NCBI GenBank assembly: GCA_002483135.1
Contig: DLHI01000024.1
Span: 1-64,000 of the forward strand
DNA from: Hyphomonadaceae bacterium UBA7672
Lineage (GTDB): Bacteria > Pseudomonadota > Alphaproteobacteria > Caulobacterales > Hyphomonadaceae
Direction: 5' to 3'
Length of the DNA: 64,000 bases
Numbering within the stretch: the stretch's first letter is position 1; each line of letters starts with the position of its first letter. The notes beneath the pieces were generated by a model that ran no database searches, was not told the DNA's origin, and worked only from the letters and a program-made list of their open reading frames with translations. Below are positions 9,285 to 17,738 of the stretch, in pieces. Position numbers and translations under genes: made by a program.

Positions 9285-10571
9285 ATGAAACGTCTTCTTG
9301 CGATCGCACTGGCAGCGTCCATCGCGACGTCGGGCCTTGTGGCCCTGGCGCAGCTCCCGCAAACGCAGCCCCCGTCCCAGCCGGCCGCCCCGCGCGGCCA
9401 GCTGATCGACGGCGTGGTCGCCGTGGTCAACGACAAGGTCATTTCCCAGTCCGATGTTCGCAGCCGCATGCGCTGGATGCTCGTCCGGTTCAATGAAGAG
9501 CCCAGCGACGACATCATGGCCGAAATCCAGAGCCAGGCGATCGAGAGCCTGATCGACGAGCGCATCCAGGTGCAGGAATTCTACAAGCTCTCAAAGGGCG
9601 AGAAGATCTCCCTTGAGGAGCTCAACGCCAGCGTCGACGACCTCGCGCGCGAGTTCCGCATTACCCGCGAACAGTTCAACCAGCTGCTGGTCGAAGTCGG
9701 CGTTCCACTCCAGCACATCCTCGACATGGAAGAAGCGAAGATCGCCTGGGGCGCCCTGATCCGCGGGCGATACCTGAAGACCGTCCGCGTCTCTGAAGGC
9801 CGCATCGACGAGATGCTCCAGCGTATCAGCGCCAGCCTCGACAAGCCACAGTACCGCATCGCCGAGATATTCCTCTATGCGCCTGATCAGCAGTCGCGCA
9901 CCAACGCGATGACGCGCGCACAGACGATCATCCAGCAGGTGAACCAGGGCGCGGACTTCCAGGCTCTCGCCCAGCAATTCTCCGCCGCGCCCTCCGCCTC
10001 GGCAGGCGGCGACCTCAACTGGCTCTCGCCCGGCGACATGCGCCCAGAAATCGCGGAAGTCGTCCTCTCCGCGCCCGAGCCGCCCGTGCTCCTGCCTCCG
10101 ATCCCGAGCGATGGCGGCATCTACGTTATCGCCCTCACCGGCAAGCGCGACCCCACCGACGCCGCCAAGGCCGTGATCCTCGACATGGAACAGGTCGTCG
10201 CACGCGGCGACGGCGCCTCCGCCAAAATTGATGCGCTGAAAGCGAAGGTCACCTCCTGCCCGGATCTGACCAAGGCGCTCGAAGGCGTCGAGGGCATTAC
10301 GCGCACGCCGATGAAGGACATCGGCCTGATGCAGATCGCGCCGCTTTACCGCACATCGCTCGAAGGCAAGACGGCAGGCCAGTCGACCGAAATTGCGGAT
10401 CTGCCCGATGGCGGCAAGATGGTGTTCTTCGTCTGCAACACGCGCTCGGGCGACGCTGACCTGCCCTCGCGCGACGAGATCAGGGATCGCCTGTTCAACT
10501 CCGAACTGGCTCTCGTCGCCGAACGTTACCTGCGCGACCTGAAGCGCGAGGCCACCATCGTCCGCCGCTAA
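9285..10571 (+). CDS. surA: Periplasmic chaperone/peptidyl-prolyl isomerase SurA
   Basis: This chaperone carries unfolded outer-membrane proteins, including LptD, across the periplasm. The 428 residues start with a signal peptide (cleavage near residue 23, 'ALA-Q'). The SurA N-domain follows ('DGVVAVVNDKVISQSDVRSR', a hallmark stretch), and a single parvulin domain occupies about residues 185-285, with 'FQALAQQFSAAPSASAGGDL' as its core. E. coli SurA has two parvulin domains; one is usual in alphaproteobacteria. The long C-terminal region after residue 290 completes the chaperone core. It lies 144 bases downstream of lptD and five bases upstream of pdxA, matching the classic lptD-surA-pdxA-rsmA order. 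Confidence 0.93.
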   Translation: MKRLLAIALAASIATSGLVALAQLPQTQPPSQPAAPRGQLIDGVVAVVNDKVISQSDVRSRMRWMLVRFNEEPSDDIMAEIQSQAIESLIDERIQVQEFYKLSKGEKISLEELNASVDDLAREFRITREQFNQLLVEVGVPLQHILDMEEAKIAWGALIRGRYLKTVRVSEGRIDEMLQRISASLDKPQYRIAEIFLYAPDQQSRTNAMTRAQTIIQQVNQGADFQALAQQFSAAPSASAGGDLNWLSPGDMRPEIAEVVLSAPEPPVLLPPIPSDGGIYVIALTGKRDPTDAAKAVILDMEQVVARGDGASAKIDALKAKVTSCPDLTKALEGVEGITRTPMKDIGLMQIAPLYRTSLEGKTAGQSTEIADLPDGGKMVFFVCNTRSGDADLPSRDEIRDRLFNSELALVAERYLRDLKREATIVRR

Positions 10572-10575
10572 CCGG

Positions 10576-11580
10576 ATGGCGGCGCCGATCCTTCCTCTCG
10601 CAGTCAGCATGGGCGACCCCGCCGGGGTCGGTCCCATCATCACGTGGAAAGCCTGGGAGCACGCTCGCAAAACCGGCAGCCGTCCCTTCTATGTCATCGC
10701 CCCGGCGAGCGTGATGTCGGCCGCCGCCAATGCCGGACCAATCGAGATCATCCCCGATACCGGCCACGCCCTCACCACCTTCCACAACGCGCTGCCAGTC
10801 CTCCCCATCGACGGTCCTGTGCCCGCGCCCGGCACGCCGGACCCCTCCACGGCTTCTTCGGTCATCGAGTCCATTCGCCTTGCCGTCGAACATACGCGCG
10901 CGGGCAAGGCCGCCGCCGTCGTCACCAACCCCATTGCCAAGTCGCTGCTCTACCGCGCCGGCTTCAAGCATCCTGGCCACACCGAATTCCTCGCCGAACT
11001 CAGCGCCGACGGCGGCGATGCGCCCACGCCCGTCATGATGCTCGTCGGCGGCGGCCTGCGTGTTGCGTTGGTCACCATCCACCGTCCCCTCGCCAGCGTT
11101 GTCGCCTCGCTCTCCGTGATGGAGATCACCCAGATCGGCGGCATCGTCGGCTCGGCCCTGATCCGCGACTTCGGCATCGCAAAGCCCCGCATCGGCCTCT
11201 GCGGCGTCAATCCGCACGCGGGCGAGGATGGCGAGATCGGTCGCGAGGAGATCGAAGTCATAAACCCTGCCGCCGCTATGCTCCGCAGCGCCGGCCTCGA
11301 CATCTCCGACGCTCGCCCGGGCGACACCATCTTCCACGAAATGCTTGGCGGCCGCTTCGATGCGATCCTCGCCATGTATCACGATCAGGGTCTCATCCCC
11401 GTAAAGACGCTGGACATGTGGGGCGGGGTCAACGTCACGCTAGGCCTGCCCTTCATCCGCACCTCGCCCGATCACGGCGTCGCCTACGACGCGGCAGCCA
11501 GCGGACAGGCCCGCCCCGACAGCCTCATCGCCGCGCTCAAACTCGCCAGCGAAATGGCGCAAGCCCGCGCCGCGTCATGA
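10576..11580 (+). CDS. pdxA: 4-hydroxythreonine-4-phosphate dehydrogenase
   Basis: This NAD-dependent enzyme oxidises 4-phosphohydroxy-L-threonine in the DXP-dependent route to pyridoxal phosphate. The 334 residues open with the typical 'LAVSMGDPAGVGP'. The metal-binding histidines are visible in 'GHTEFLAEL', 'AMYHDQGLIP' and 'TSPDHGVAYD'. 'NPHAGEDGEIG' is a further family signature. The gene starts five bases after surA and its stop overlaps the rsmA start by four bases (ATGA), so it belongs to the lptF-rsmA unit. Its product is cytoplasmic and has no functional tie to LPS; the linkage is ancestral gene order. Confidence 0.96.
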   Translation: MAAPILPLAVSMGDPAGVGPIITWKAWEHARKTGSRPFYVIAPASVMSAAANAGPIEIIPDTGHALTTFHNALPVLPIDGPVPAPGTPDPSTASSVIESIRLAVEHTRAGKAAAVVTNPIAKSLLYRAGFKHPGHTEFLAELSADGGDAPTPVMMLVGGGLRVALVTIHRPLASVVASLSVMEITQIGGIVGSALIRDFGIAKPRIGLCGVNPHAGEDGEIGREEIEVINPAAAMLRSAGLDISDARPGDTIFHEMLGGRFDAILAMYHDQGLIPVKTLDMWGGVNVTLGLPFIRTSPDHGVAYDAAASGQARPDSLIAALKLASEMAQARAAS

Positions 11581-12392
11581 GCACGCCCCTTACGCCCGGC
11601 GCCGCGAAGAAATCGCTCGGCCAGCATTTCCTTTTCGACCCGTCCGTCCTGAAGCGCGTCGCCAACGCAGGCGGCAGCGTCGAAGGCAAGACCGTGATCG
11701 AAGTCGGCCCCGGCCCCGGCGGCCTCACCCGCGCCCTGCTCGACTCAGGCGTCGGCAAACTCATCGCCATCGAACTCGACGACCGCTTCGCCGAAGGCCT
11801 CTCTCTCTGGCCCGAAGCCAGAGAAGGCCGCCTGCACGTCCATCATGGCGACGCCCTCGCCGCAAACATCCCGGAGCTCATCGCACAGACAGGCGGCGCA
11901 CAGCCGGCAATGATCGTTGCCAACCTGCCCTACAATGTCGGCACGCCCATGCTCGTCGAATGGCTCAAGGCCCCGTCATGGCGTGGCGTGATGGTGTTGA
12001 TGTTCCAGAAGGAAGTCGCGCTGCGAATCTGCGCCGCGCCGGGTGAGGACCACTACGGCCGCCTCGCCGTCCTCAGCCAGGCCGTCACCCGCCCGCGCCT
12101 CACCATCACGCTGCCCCCCGGCGCTTTCCGCCCGCCGCCAAAGGTCGATAGCGCCGTCGTCGTGCTGGAGCCGCTGCCTGAAGACCAACGCTTCAATGAT
12201 CTCGATGCGCTGGAGAAGATCACAGCCGCCGCCTTCGGCCAGCGCCGCAAGATGCTCCGCGCCGCCCTCAAATCCCTCCCCGGCGCCGTCGAAGCCCTCG
12301 AAGCCTCCGGCCTCGACCCCACCCGCCGCGCCGAAACGCTGACGCAGAACGAGTTCCGCGCGCTGACGGCGGCGTGGAGCAAGGCGCGCTAA
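11577..12392 (+). CDS. rsmA: 16S rRNA (adenine1518/1519-N6)-dimethyltransferase
   Basis: RsmA (KsgA) dimethylates two adenines in the terminal hairpin of 16S rRNA late in 30S assembly. The ATG at 11577 overlaps the pdxA stop and gives a 271-residue protein beginning with the expected 'KKSLGQHFL' segment. A much longer upstream open frame exists but only shadows pdxA. The SAM-binding loop 'EVGPGPGGLTRALL' lies near residue 50 and the catalytic 'NLPYNVGTP' near residue 120. The C-terminal 'FGQRRKMLRAALKSL' is the family's RNA-binding helix. It ends directly before a large inverted repeat that probably terminates the lptF-rsmA unit. Confidence 0.96.
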   Translation: MSTPLTPGAAKKSLGQHFLFDPSVLKRVANAGGSVEGKTVIEVGPGPGGLTRALLDSGVGKLIAIELDDRFAEGLSLWPEAREGRLHVHHGDALAANIPELIAQTGGAQPAMIVANLPYNVGTPMLVEWLKAPSWRGVMVLMFQKEVALRICAAPGEDHYGRLAVLSQAVTRPRLTITLPPGAFRPPPKVDSAVVVLEPLPEDQRFNDLDALEKITAAAFGQRRKMLRAALKSLPGAVEALEASGLDPTRRAETLTQNEFRALTAAWSKAR

Positions 12393-12503
12393 CTCTGGAC
12401 CGCCGGGCCCCTGCCCGGCAGTCGCTGCGAAGCAGCGAACCTCCCGCCAGCACTGCTATGCGGCGTTGGCGCATCTGCCGGGCGGGGGCCCGGCGGTCCA
12501 GAG
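12393..12503. repeat. Long imperfect palindrome after rsmA
   Basis: Two 29-base arms, 12393-12421 and 12475-12503, are reverse complements with a single mismatch. They flank a 53-base loop that contains a smaller hairpin around GTCGCTGCGAAGCAGCGAAC. The arms begin CTCTGGACCGCCGGGCC and end in its mirror GGCCCGGCGGTCCAGAG. The element begins immediately after the rsmA stop. It has no T-tract, so it is not a canonical intrinsic terminator, although a stem this strong would stall transcription or protect the mRNA 3' end. It differs in sequence from the GTCATTCC-type repeats elsewhere in the window. Confidence 0.85.
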
Positions 12504-12562
12504 CTAGGGCGTGACGCCCCCGGCCAATGCCGGTATCACCGCCTCAAGTCCTGGAGCCCACC

Positions 12563-13936
12563 ATGAAGCACGCCCTCCTCGCCCTGAGCACCGCCCTGCT
12601 CTCCGCCTGCGCCACCACGCCCGCGACAGCGCAGCAGCCCACCTTCAGCGCCGAAGGCAAGTCGCTCCGCCAGATCTACGAACACCTGCACGCCAACCCC
12701 GAACTGTCGCTGCAGGAGGTGAAGACCTCCGCCATTCTCGCCGCCGAGATGAAGCGCCTCGGCTTCACCGTCACCACGCGCGTGGGTGACGCCTGGACGA
12801 AAGCCCGCGCCCAGAGCGAATACGGAAAGATCGAAGACGGCGTCGGCGGCTATGGCTTCGTCGCGGTCATGGAGAACGGCCCCGGCCCCGTGCTCATGAT
12901 CCGCGCCGACATGGACGCGCTCCCGCTCGTCGAAAAAACCGGCCTGCCCTATGCCTCGAAGGCACGCGACATCGCCTGGTCGGGCGAGGAGTCTGGCGTC
13001 ATGCACGCCTGCGGCCACGACATCCACATGACCACATGGATCGGCACGGCGCGCGAACTCGCCGCCCGCAAGTCCGAATGGAAGGGCACGCTGATCATGA
13101 TCGCCCAACCCGCCGAAGAGATCGGCCTTGGCGCCATGGCGATGATTAACGACGGCCTGTTCACCCGCTTCCCGAAACCCGACCACGTCATCGCCCTGCA
13201 CGACCATGCGGGCCTGCCCGCCGGCGTGGTGGGCCTCGCTGGTGGTTTCGTCATGGCAAACGTCGACTCGATAGACATAACCGTCACCGGCAAGGGCGGC
13301 CACGGCGCCTACCCACAGGACACGCGCGATCCCATCGTCGTCGCCGCCCGCATCGTCACCACGATTCAGACCCTCGTCTCACGCGAAATCGACCCGCTGG
13401 ATTCCGCCGTCGTCACCGTCGGCGCCTTCAATGCCGGCTTCAAGCACAACATCATCCCCGATGAAGTGAAACTCCAGCTCACCGTCCGCTCCTTCGCCGA
13501 CGCCACGCGCGAGAAACTGCTCGCCGGCATCGAACGCATCGCCCGCGCCGAAGCCCTGGCCGCCGGCCTTGATCCCGCCGCCGCCATCACTTTCAATGTC
13601 AAGACCGACCACACGCCTTCGCTTTACAACGAGCCCGAACTCGCAACACGACTCGGCAGCGTCCTCCGCACGACCCTGGGCGAAGCCAGCGTCACTACGG
13701 CGACGCCCTCCATGGCCGGCGAAGACTTCGCCCGCTACGGCCGCACGCCCGACGACATCCCCGTCATGCTGCTCTGGCTCGGAGCCGTAAAACGCGAAGC
13801 CTGGGAAGCCGCGCAGAAGCCCGGCGGCAAACCGCTGCCGTCGCTCCACTCGTCAGAATACGCGCCAGATCCCGACCCGACGATCGCAACAGGCGTCAAG
13901 GCGATGACAGCAAGTGCGCTGGATCTGCTGAGGTAG
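12563..13936 (+). CDS. M20-family amidohydrolase/metallopeptidase, predicted lipoprotein
   Basis: The ATG at 12563 gives a signal sequence with a lipobox ('LLSAC', Cys16), so the enzyme is probably a periplasm-facing lipoprotein. The M20D amidohydrolase layout follows: 'IRADMDALPLVEKTGLPY' near residue 125, 'HACGHDIHMT' with the metal-binding Cys/His pair, and 'AQPAEEIGLGA' with the catalytic Glu pair. A dimerisation domain ('GKGGHGAYPQDTRDPI') and a late 'MAGEDFARYG' come after. The relatives cleave N-acyl or amide bonds (hippurate, N-acyl amino acids, indoleacetyl-amino acids); the substrate cannot be told from the sequence. Upstream is the long palindrome, and the gene is convergent with the next one. 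About 457 residues. Confidence 0.88.
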   Translation: MKHALLALSTALLSACATTPATAQQPTFSAEGKSLRQIYEHLHANPELSLQEVKTSAILAAEMKRLGFTVTTRVGDAWTKARAQSEYGKIEDGVGGYGFVAVMENGPGPVLMIRADMDALPLVEKTGLPYASKARDIAWSGEESGVMHACGHDIHMTTWIGTARELAARKSEWKGTLIMIAQPAEEIGLGAMAMINDGLFTRFPKPDHVIALHDHAGLPAGVVGLAGGFVMANVDSIDITVTGKGGHGAYPQDTRDPIVVAARIVTTIQTLVSREIDPLDSAVVTVGAFNAGFKHNIIPDEVKLQLTVRSFADATREKLLAGIERIARAEALAAGLDPAAAITFNVKTDHTPSLYNEPELATRLGSVLRTTLGEASVTTATPSMAGEDFARYGRTPDDIPVMLLWLGAVKREAWEAAQKPGGKPLPSLHSSEYAPDPDPTIATGVKAMTASALDLLR

Positions 13937-13946
13937 GGGACGGCCC

Positions 13947-14927
13947 CTACGCCTCATCCTTCTTCGACGTCAAATGCGTTGTCTGCTTCTTCTCTTCCCT
14001 GAACCGCAGGAAGGCGAAGATCGCAGAACCAACACCCGCTAGCGCCGCGAGAACGGCAAAAAGCGGTTGCACGCCGCGCGCCCACGACACGATCTCGTCG
14101 ACCGGCTCCACCTCGATGGTTATCTGGTCGCGATAGGAATCCAGTGGCTCCGCATCCACCGAACCTACCGCGTATCCATAGACGTTCAGCGTCAGCACAT
14201 GCGTGCCCTTTTGCTTGGGCGTGACGCGCCAGCGCCATTCGTTCGCCAGCTTGGGCGACAGCTTCTGCCGCGTTGACGTCGTCTGCAGCTGAATCTCGAA
14301 CGCCGCGCCGAGCAGCTCAGCCGAAACCGTGTCCGACAGTTCAACGTCGCGTTCCACCACCGTTCCGGGCAAACCTTGCAGCCGGTCTGCGGCGTCGGTC
14401 TGGCGCGATGTGTCGATGATCAGGGAAATATCGATGGCCTTGTCCAGCGCCAGCTTGGCCGGCGGCCGGTTGTAGGTCAGCCGCCGCGACTTGAACTGCG
14501 CTTCCAGCGAAGCGGGCACGGCATCCGTCGTCGATGCCGGCGCATTCTGTGGCGCAACGCGCAGCTCGGCCTCCGGCTGCGCTGGCGCTGGAGCCGCTGG
14601 TGCATCGGCCGTCGTGGGCTGCCCGGGCTCCGGTTGTGCGGGCTCGTTCAGCGTCGAGAACGGCGAGACCTGGGGCTTGGCCGGCTCTTCCGGCTCGGCT
14701 GCAGGTGTATTCGTCTCACCCGCTGCCGGCGCAGGCGCCTTGCGCGCTGCACCTGCCGGCTGAGTTGCCACAGGATTATCCACTGCCGCCATATCAACGG
14801 CGTCGCGCACGAACGGAACAGGCTCGGCCGTGCCCGCAGACGTTCCGCCGCCGAACTGGGCGATCCCCAGAACGACAATCGCCGCTACGGCGATCACGCC
14901 GAGCATGATGGAGATTACGATCCGCAT
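13947..14927 (-). CDS. Unknown two-TM protein with Pro/Ala linker and beta-rich domain
   Basis: I do not recognise a named family. The ATG at 14927 has AGGAG nine bases upstream; a longer open frame runs on into the rlmB-like gene and is rejected. The 326 residues show an N-terminal membrane segment (about 3-24) and a long Ala/Pro/Glu-rich linker (about 35-130). A compact domain at about 145-270 is rich in predicted strands ('DVELSDTVSAELLGAAFEI', 'EWRWRVTPKQKGTHVLTL'), followed by a second membrane segment (about 280-300) and a charged tail. The domain's 'V-L-D-x-M/V-x-A-x-L-x-G-x-x-F-x-I ... W-x-W-x-V-x-P' pattern reminds me of an accessory domain found beside caspase-like and TIR-type proteins, but that is a recollection, not a search result. 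Confidence 0.6.
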   Translation of the reverse strand: MRIVISIMLGVIAVAAIVVLGIAQFGGGTSAGTAEPVPFVRDAVDMAAVDNPVATQPAGAARKAPAPAAGETNTPAAEPEEPAKPQVSPFSTLNEPAQPEPGQPTTADAPAAPAPAQPEAELRVAPQNAPASTTDAVPASLEAQFKSRRLTYNRPPAKLALDKAIDISLIIDTSRQTDAADRLQGLPGTVVERDVELSDTVSAELLGAAFEIQLQTTSTRQKLSPKLANEWRWRVTPKQKGTHVLTLNVYGYAVGSVDAEPLDSYRDQITIEVEPVDEIVSWARGVQPLFAVLAALAGVGSAIFAFLRFREEKKQTTHLTSKKDEA

Positions 14928-14979
14928 GCAGCTTCTCTCCTGTCGGCCGACTTGAATCCCGGCCTGCTCGATGGCGACT

Positions 14980-16074
14980 CTACTCGTCCTCGCCGTCAAA
15001 TCCACTCGCCTCGTCATCATCCTGCAGCCGCTTTGCAGCCGCAGGGGGCGCCGGCCTGCGCCGCGCCAGTTCGTAGAACGCAATCGCCGCCGCGTTGGAG
15101 ACGTTAAGGCTCTCCATCCCCGGCTGCATCGGAATGCGCGCGAGGCTGCTGCACGCATTCGCCACGCCCTGCCTTATGCCCGCGCCTTCCGCGCCCAGGA
15201 CGATGGCCACCGGCCCATCGACAGCCACCGCTTGCTCCAGCGTCTGCTCGGCGGCGCCATCAAGACCGATCACAGTCCAGCCAGCGTCAGTTAGCGCATC
15301 GATCGCGCGCGAGATGTTCACCGCGCGAATCTCCTCCACCGTCTCGATGGCGCCCGTCGCCGCCTTGGCCAGCGCGCCGCCCGCCGTCGGCGCATTGCGC
15401 GTCTGCATCACGATGCCCTGAATGCCGAACGCCGCCGCTGACCGGAAGATCGCGCCCACATTCTGCGGATCGGTCACCTGATCCAGGATCGCAATCGGCT
15501 TCTCTGGCCGGATCGCCGCATCCGCAATGTCGACACCGTCCAACGGCCGGCAACGCACCGCCAGCCCCTGGTGAACCGCACCCGGCGGTAGGCGTTCATC
15601 CAGTTCGCGCGGCTCGATCAGATGCGCGAAGCTCGGCAACCCTTCGGGGTCCAGGCCCGAACGGACCGCCGCGTTGCGCGTCATCAGCGCCGTCGAAATT
15701 TTCCGCATCGGATTGGCGAGAACGGCCGCCCCCGCATGCTGGCCCCAGATCCAGACCTCGCCATTCTCCTCGAACGCAGCTTCGCGCCGGTCATGCCGTT
15801 CGGGTCGACCCCGTTGCTGGTGGGACGCGTGCTGCTGGCCGGGCTTGCGCCCAGGCTGGCGCGATCCCCCGTGCGGGCGCTGGTCGCGGGCTCCGTCCCG
15901 CATCCATGGCTTGTCGGAGCGTCCGACCGTCGCTGGCCGCTCGCCATCCTCCCGCCGTGGGCGATCAGGCGACCGGTCGCTGCGCGGCCGATCCGGCCCG
16001 CCGCCACGCGATCCGGCAGAACCACCTGATTTTCCGCCCTTTCCAGGGCGGTTGCGTGGTCGATCCTTCGTCAC
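14980..16074 (-). CDS. rlmB: TrmH-family RNA 2'-O-methyltransferase (RlmB-like)
   Basis: The C-terminal 240 residues are a complete SPOUT/TrmH enzyme: a substrate-binding domain ('EVWIWGQHAGAAVLANP'), then motif 1 'DQVTDPQNVGAIFRSAAAFG', motif 2 'VLGAEGAGIR' and motif 3 'IPMQPGMESLNVSNAAAI', which form the SAM-binding trefoil knot. RlmB methylates G2251 of 23S rRNA; that target is inferred. Before the fold lies a basic Arg/Gly/Pro/Asp-rich tract of about 100 residues, probably disordered RNA-binding sequence. The GTG at 16074 has GGGAG upstream; ATG 16119 and TTG 16134 are alternatives without one. It is divergent from tRNA-Tyr. Confidence 0.88.
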   Translation of the reverse strand: MTKDRPRNRPGKGGKSGGSAGSRGGGPDRPRSDRSPDRPRREDGERPATVGRSDKPWMRDGARDQRPHGGSRQPGRKPGQQHASHQQRGRPERHDRREAAFEENGEVWIWGQHAGAAVLANPMRKISTALMTRNAAVRSGLDPEGLPSFAHLIEPRELDERLPPGAVHQGLAVRCRPLDGVDIADAAIRPEKPIAILDQVTDPQNVGAIFRSAAAFGIQGIVMQTRNAPTAGGALAKAATGAIETVEEIRAVNISRAIDALTDAGWTVIGLDGAAEQTLEQAVAVDGPVAIVLGAEGAGIRQGVANACSSLARIPMQPGMESLNVSNAAAIAFYELARRRPAPPAAAKRLQDDDEASGFDGEDE

Positions 16075-16155
16075 TATAAGACGCGCTCCCAGATGAGACC
16101 GGCCTCGTTTCGGCTTCATCGGCGATGGCGTCAAGCCGCAGCCCCGGATGGTTAT

Positions 16156-16241
16156 GGAAGGGTGGGAGAGTGGTTAAATCCACGAGACTGTAAATCTCGC
16201 GCCTTACGGCTACACTGGTTCGAATCCAGTCCCTTCCACCA
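16156..16241 (+). tRNA. tRNA-Tyr (anticodon GTA)
   Basis: The 5' acceptor strand GGAAGGG pairs with CCCTTCC at 16231-16237, followed by A and a genome-encoded CCA. The anticodon stem CGAGA/TCTCG (16183-16187 and 16195-16199) encloses the loop CTGTAAA with anticodon GTA at 16190-16192. A long variable arm of about 15 bases follows, as required for a class II tyrosine tRNA, then the T arm CTGG-TTCGAAT-CCAG. All parts are intact. It lies about 80 bases from the divergent rRNA methyltransferase gene. Confidence 0.97.
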
Positions 16242-16344
16242 CCGGCTCCCTTGCCAGCAGGAACACATGCCCGCGCCGGGGCGCGGCGGGCGCGAAGCAT
16301 TCGCGGCATTGAAGATTCGGCCCGTCCCCCGCTTTCGTGGAACT

Positions 16345-17631
16345 TCAGTCCACCCAGTCCTTTTTGATCCGGAAGCTCGCGAGGAACAAAAGCACCGCCG
16401 CGACGATGTAGAACGACAGGCCGAATATGAAGGCGTACTTGATCGACTCGGCGCCGAAGACGGGCTTCAGCTTGTCGGAGGCGAAGCCGAAGAACCATGT
16501 GCCCACGGCGATGCCGATCAGGTTGTTGATCAGCAGGAACAGCGCCGAGATCATCGTGCGCGAATTGGCGGGGCCCAGGTGCTGCACAGCCGTGATGATA
16601 GGCCCCAGCCACACGAGACCCAGCGCCTGCGGGATCAGGAACACAAAGAAGGCGATGAACGGATCGGTCGTCAGCACGCCCAGCACATAAAGCGGCGCCG
16701 AGATCGCAAATGCCGCCGCCGGAATAAGCGGATAGGCGCGCTTGGATTTCTGTCCCAGCCGGTCGGCGAGAAAGCCGCCTATCATCATGCCGGCAACACC
16801 GCCGATGAACAGGATGCCCGCCAGATACCAGGAACGGTCCACCAGTGAGAGTCCCATCGAGCGGTCAAGGAAGGTGGGCATCCAGTACAGCAGGCCATAA
16901 CCCACCATCGAGGAGAACGCCGCGCCGAACGCCATCAGCCAGAAGCTCGGCTTGGCGAACGCCAGCCGGCACGCCGGAATAAATCCCAGCGCCTTCGCGT
17001 CCGCAGGCTGCGCATCGTACATGTTACGCGGCGGATCCTTCACCAGAATCCGGAATGCCGGCGCCACCAGCACGCCGAACAGGCCGATCGAGATGAACGC
17101 AAAGCGCCAGTCGACATATTGCGCCAGCAGTCCGCCGAACAGGATGCCCGCGGCCGAGCCTACCGGAATGCCGAACGAATAGATCGCCAGCGCCCGCGCC
17201 CGCTGTTTGGGCGGGAAGTAGTCCGCAATCAGGCTGTAGGCCGGCGCAACCCCGCCCGCCTCGCCCACGCCCACGCCCATGCGCGCAAAGAACAGCTGCA
17301 GGAAGTTTCCCGTCAGGCCGCAGATCGCGGTGAACGCGGACCAGATGCCCAGCGACCAAGTCATGATCCAGACGCGCGATTTGCGGTCAGCCAGCCACGC
17401 AATCGGAATGGCCAGCGTCGTATAGAGCAGCGCGAACGCCAGCCCGCCCATGAGGCCAAGCTGCGTGTCGGAAAGTTGCAGTTCCTTGCCGATCGGATCC
17501 TTGAGGATCGAGATAATCTGCCGATCAAGAAAGTTCAGCGTGTAGACGAGGATCAGCATCCCCAGAGCGAGATATCGCCCCTTCAGCAACGCGGGCTGCG
17601 TCGGGCTCGCGTCCGAACCGGAAGCTGACAT
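16345..17631 (-). CDS. MFS transporter, spinster-like
   Basis: The ATG at 17631 has GGAG seven bases upstream and gives 428 residues; an upstream start is rejected. Twelve membrane segments are visible. The first loop contains 'NFLDRQIISIL', the pattern of spinster-like/organic-anion MFS proteins, and loop 2-3 has 'GWLADRKSR'-like 'AWLADRKSRVWIM', the MFS motif A. 'GVGVGEAGGVAPAYSLIADYFPP' is the motif of this subfamily, often found beside TonB receptors in sphingomonads and Caulobacterales. It lies 107 bases downstream of the TonB-dependent receptor on the same strand, so it probably carries the receptor's ligand or its breakdown product across the inner membrane. Substrate unknown. Confidence 0.87.
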   Translation of the reverse strand: MSASGSDASPTQPALLKGRYLALGMLILVYTLNFLDRQIISILKDPIGKELQLSDTQLGLMGGLAFALLYTTLAIPIAWLADRKSRVWIMTWSLGIWSAFTAICGLTGNFLQLFFARMGVGVGEAGGVAPAYSLIADYFPPKQRARALAIYSFGIPVGSAAGILFGGLLAQYVDWRFAFISIGLFGVLVAPAFRILVKDPPRNMYDAQPADAKALGFIPACRLAFAKPSFWLMAFGAAFSSMVGYGLLYWMPTFLDRSMGLSLVDRSWYLAGILFIGGVAGMMIGGFLADRLGQKSKRAYPLIPAAAFAISAPLYVLGVLTTDPFIAFFVFLIPQALGLVWLGPIITAVQHLGPANSRTMISALFLLINNLIGIAVGTWFFGFASDKLKPVFGAESIKYAFIFGLSFYIVAAVLLFLASFRIKKDWVD

Positions 17632-17738
17632 CAGGGGTCTCCACAAAGAATGTGCCCGGATGCGACGGCAGCCGCACCCGAGCAAGTAATGGCATGAGCT
17701 GCGGGGAGGTGCAGCCCATGCCTGCGCAACTCAATTGA

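Noticed and set aside
10644..11576. Upstream extension of the rsmA open frame (582 residues in all)
   Set aside because: It runs in another frame across pdxA and has Arg/His-rich, non-family sequence; the rsmA family start is at 11577.
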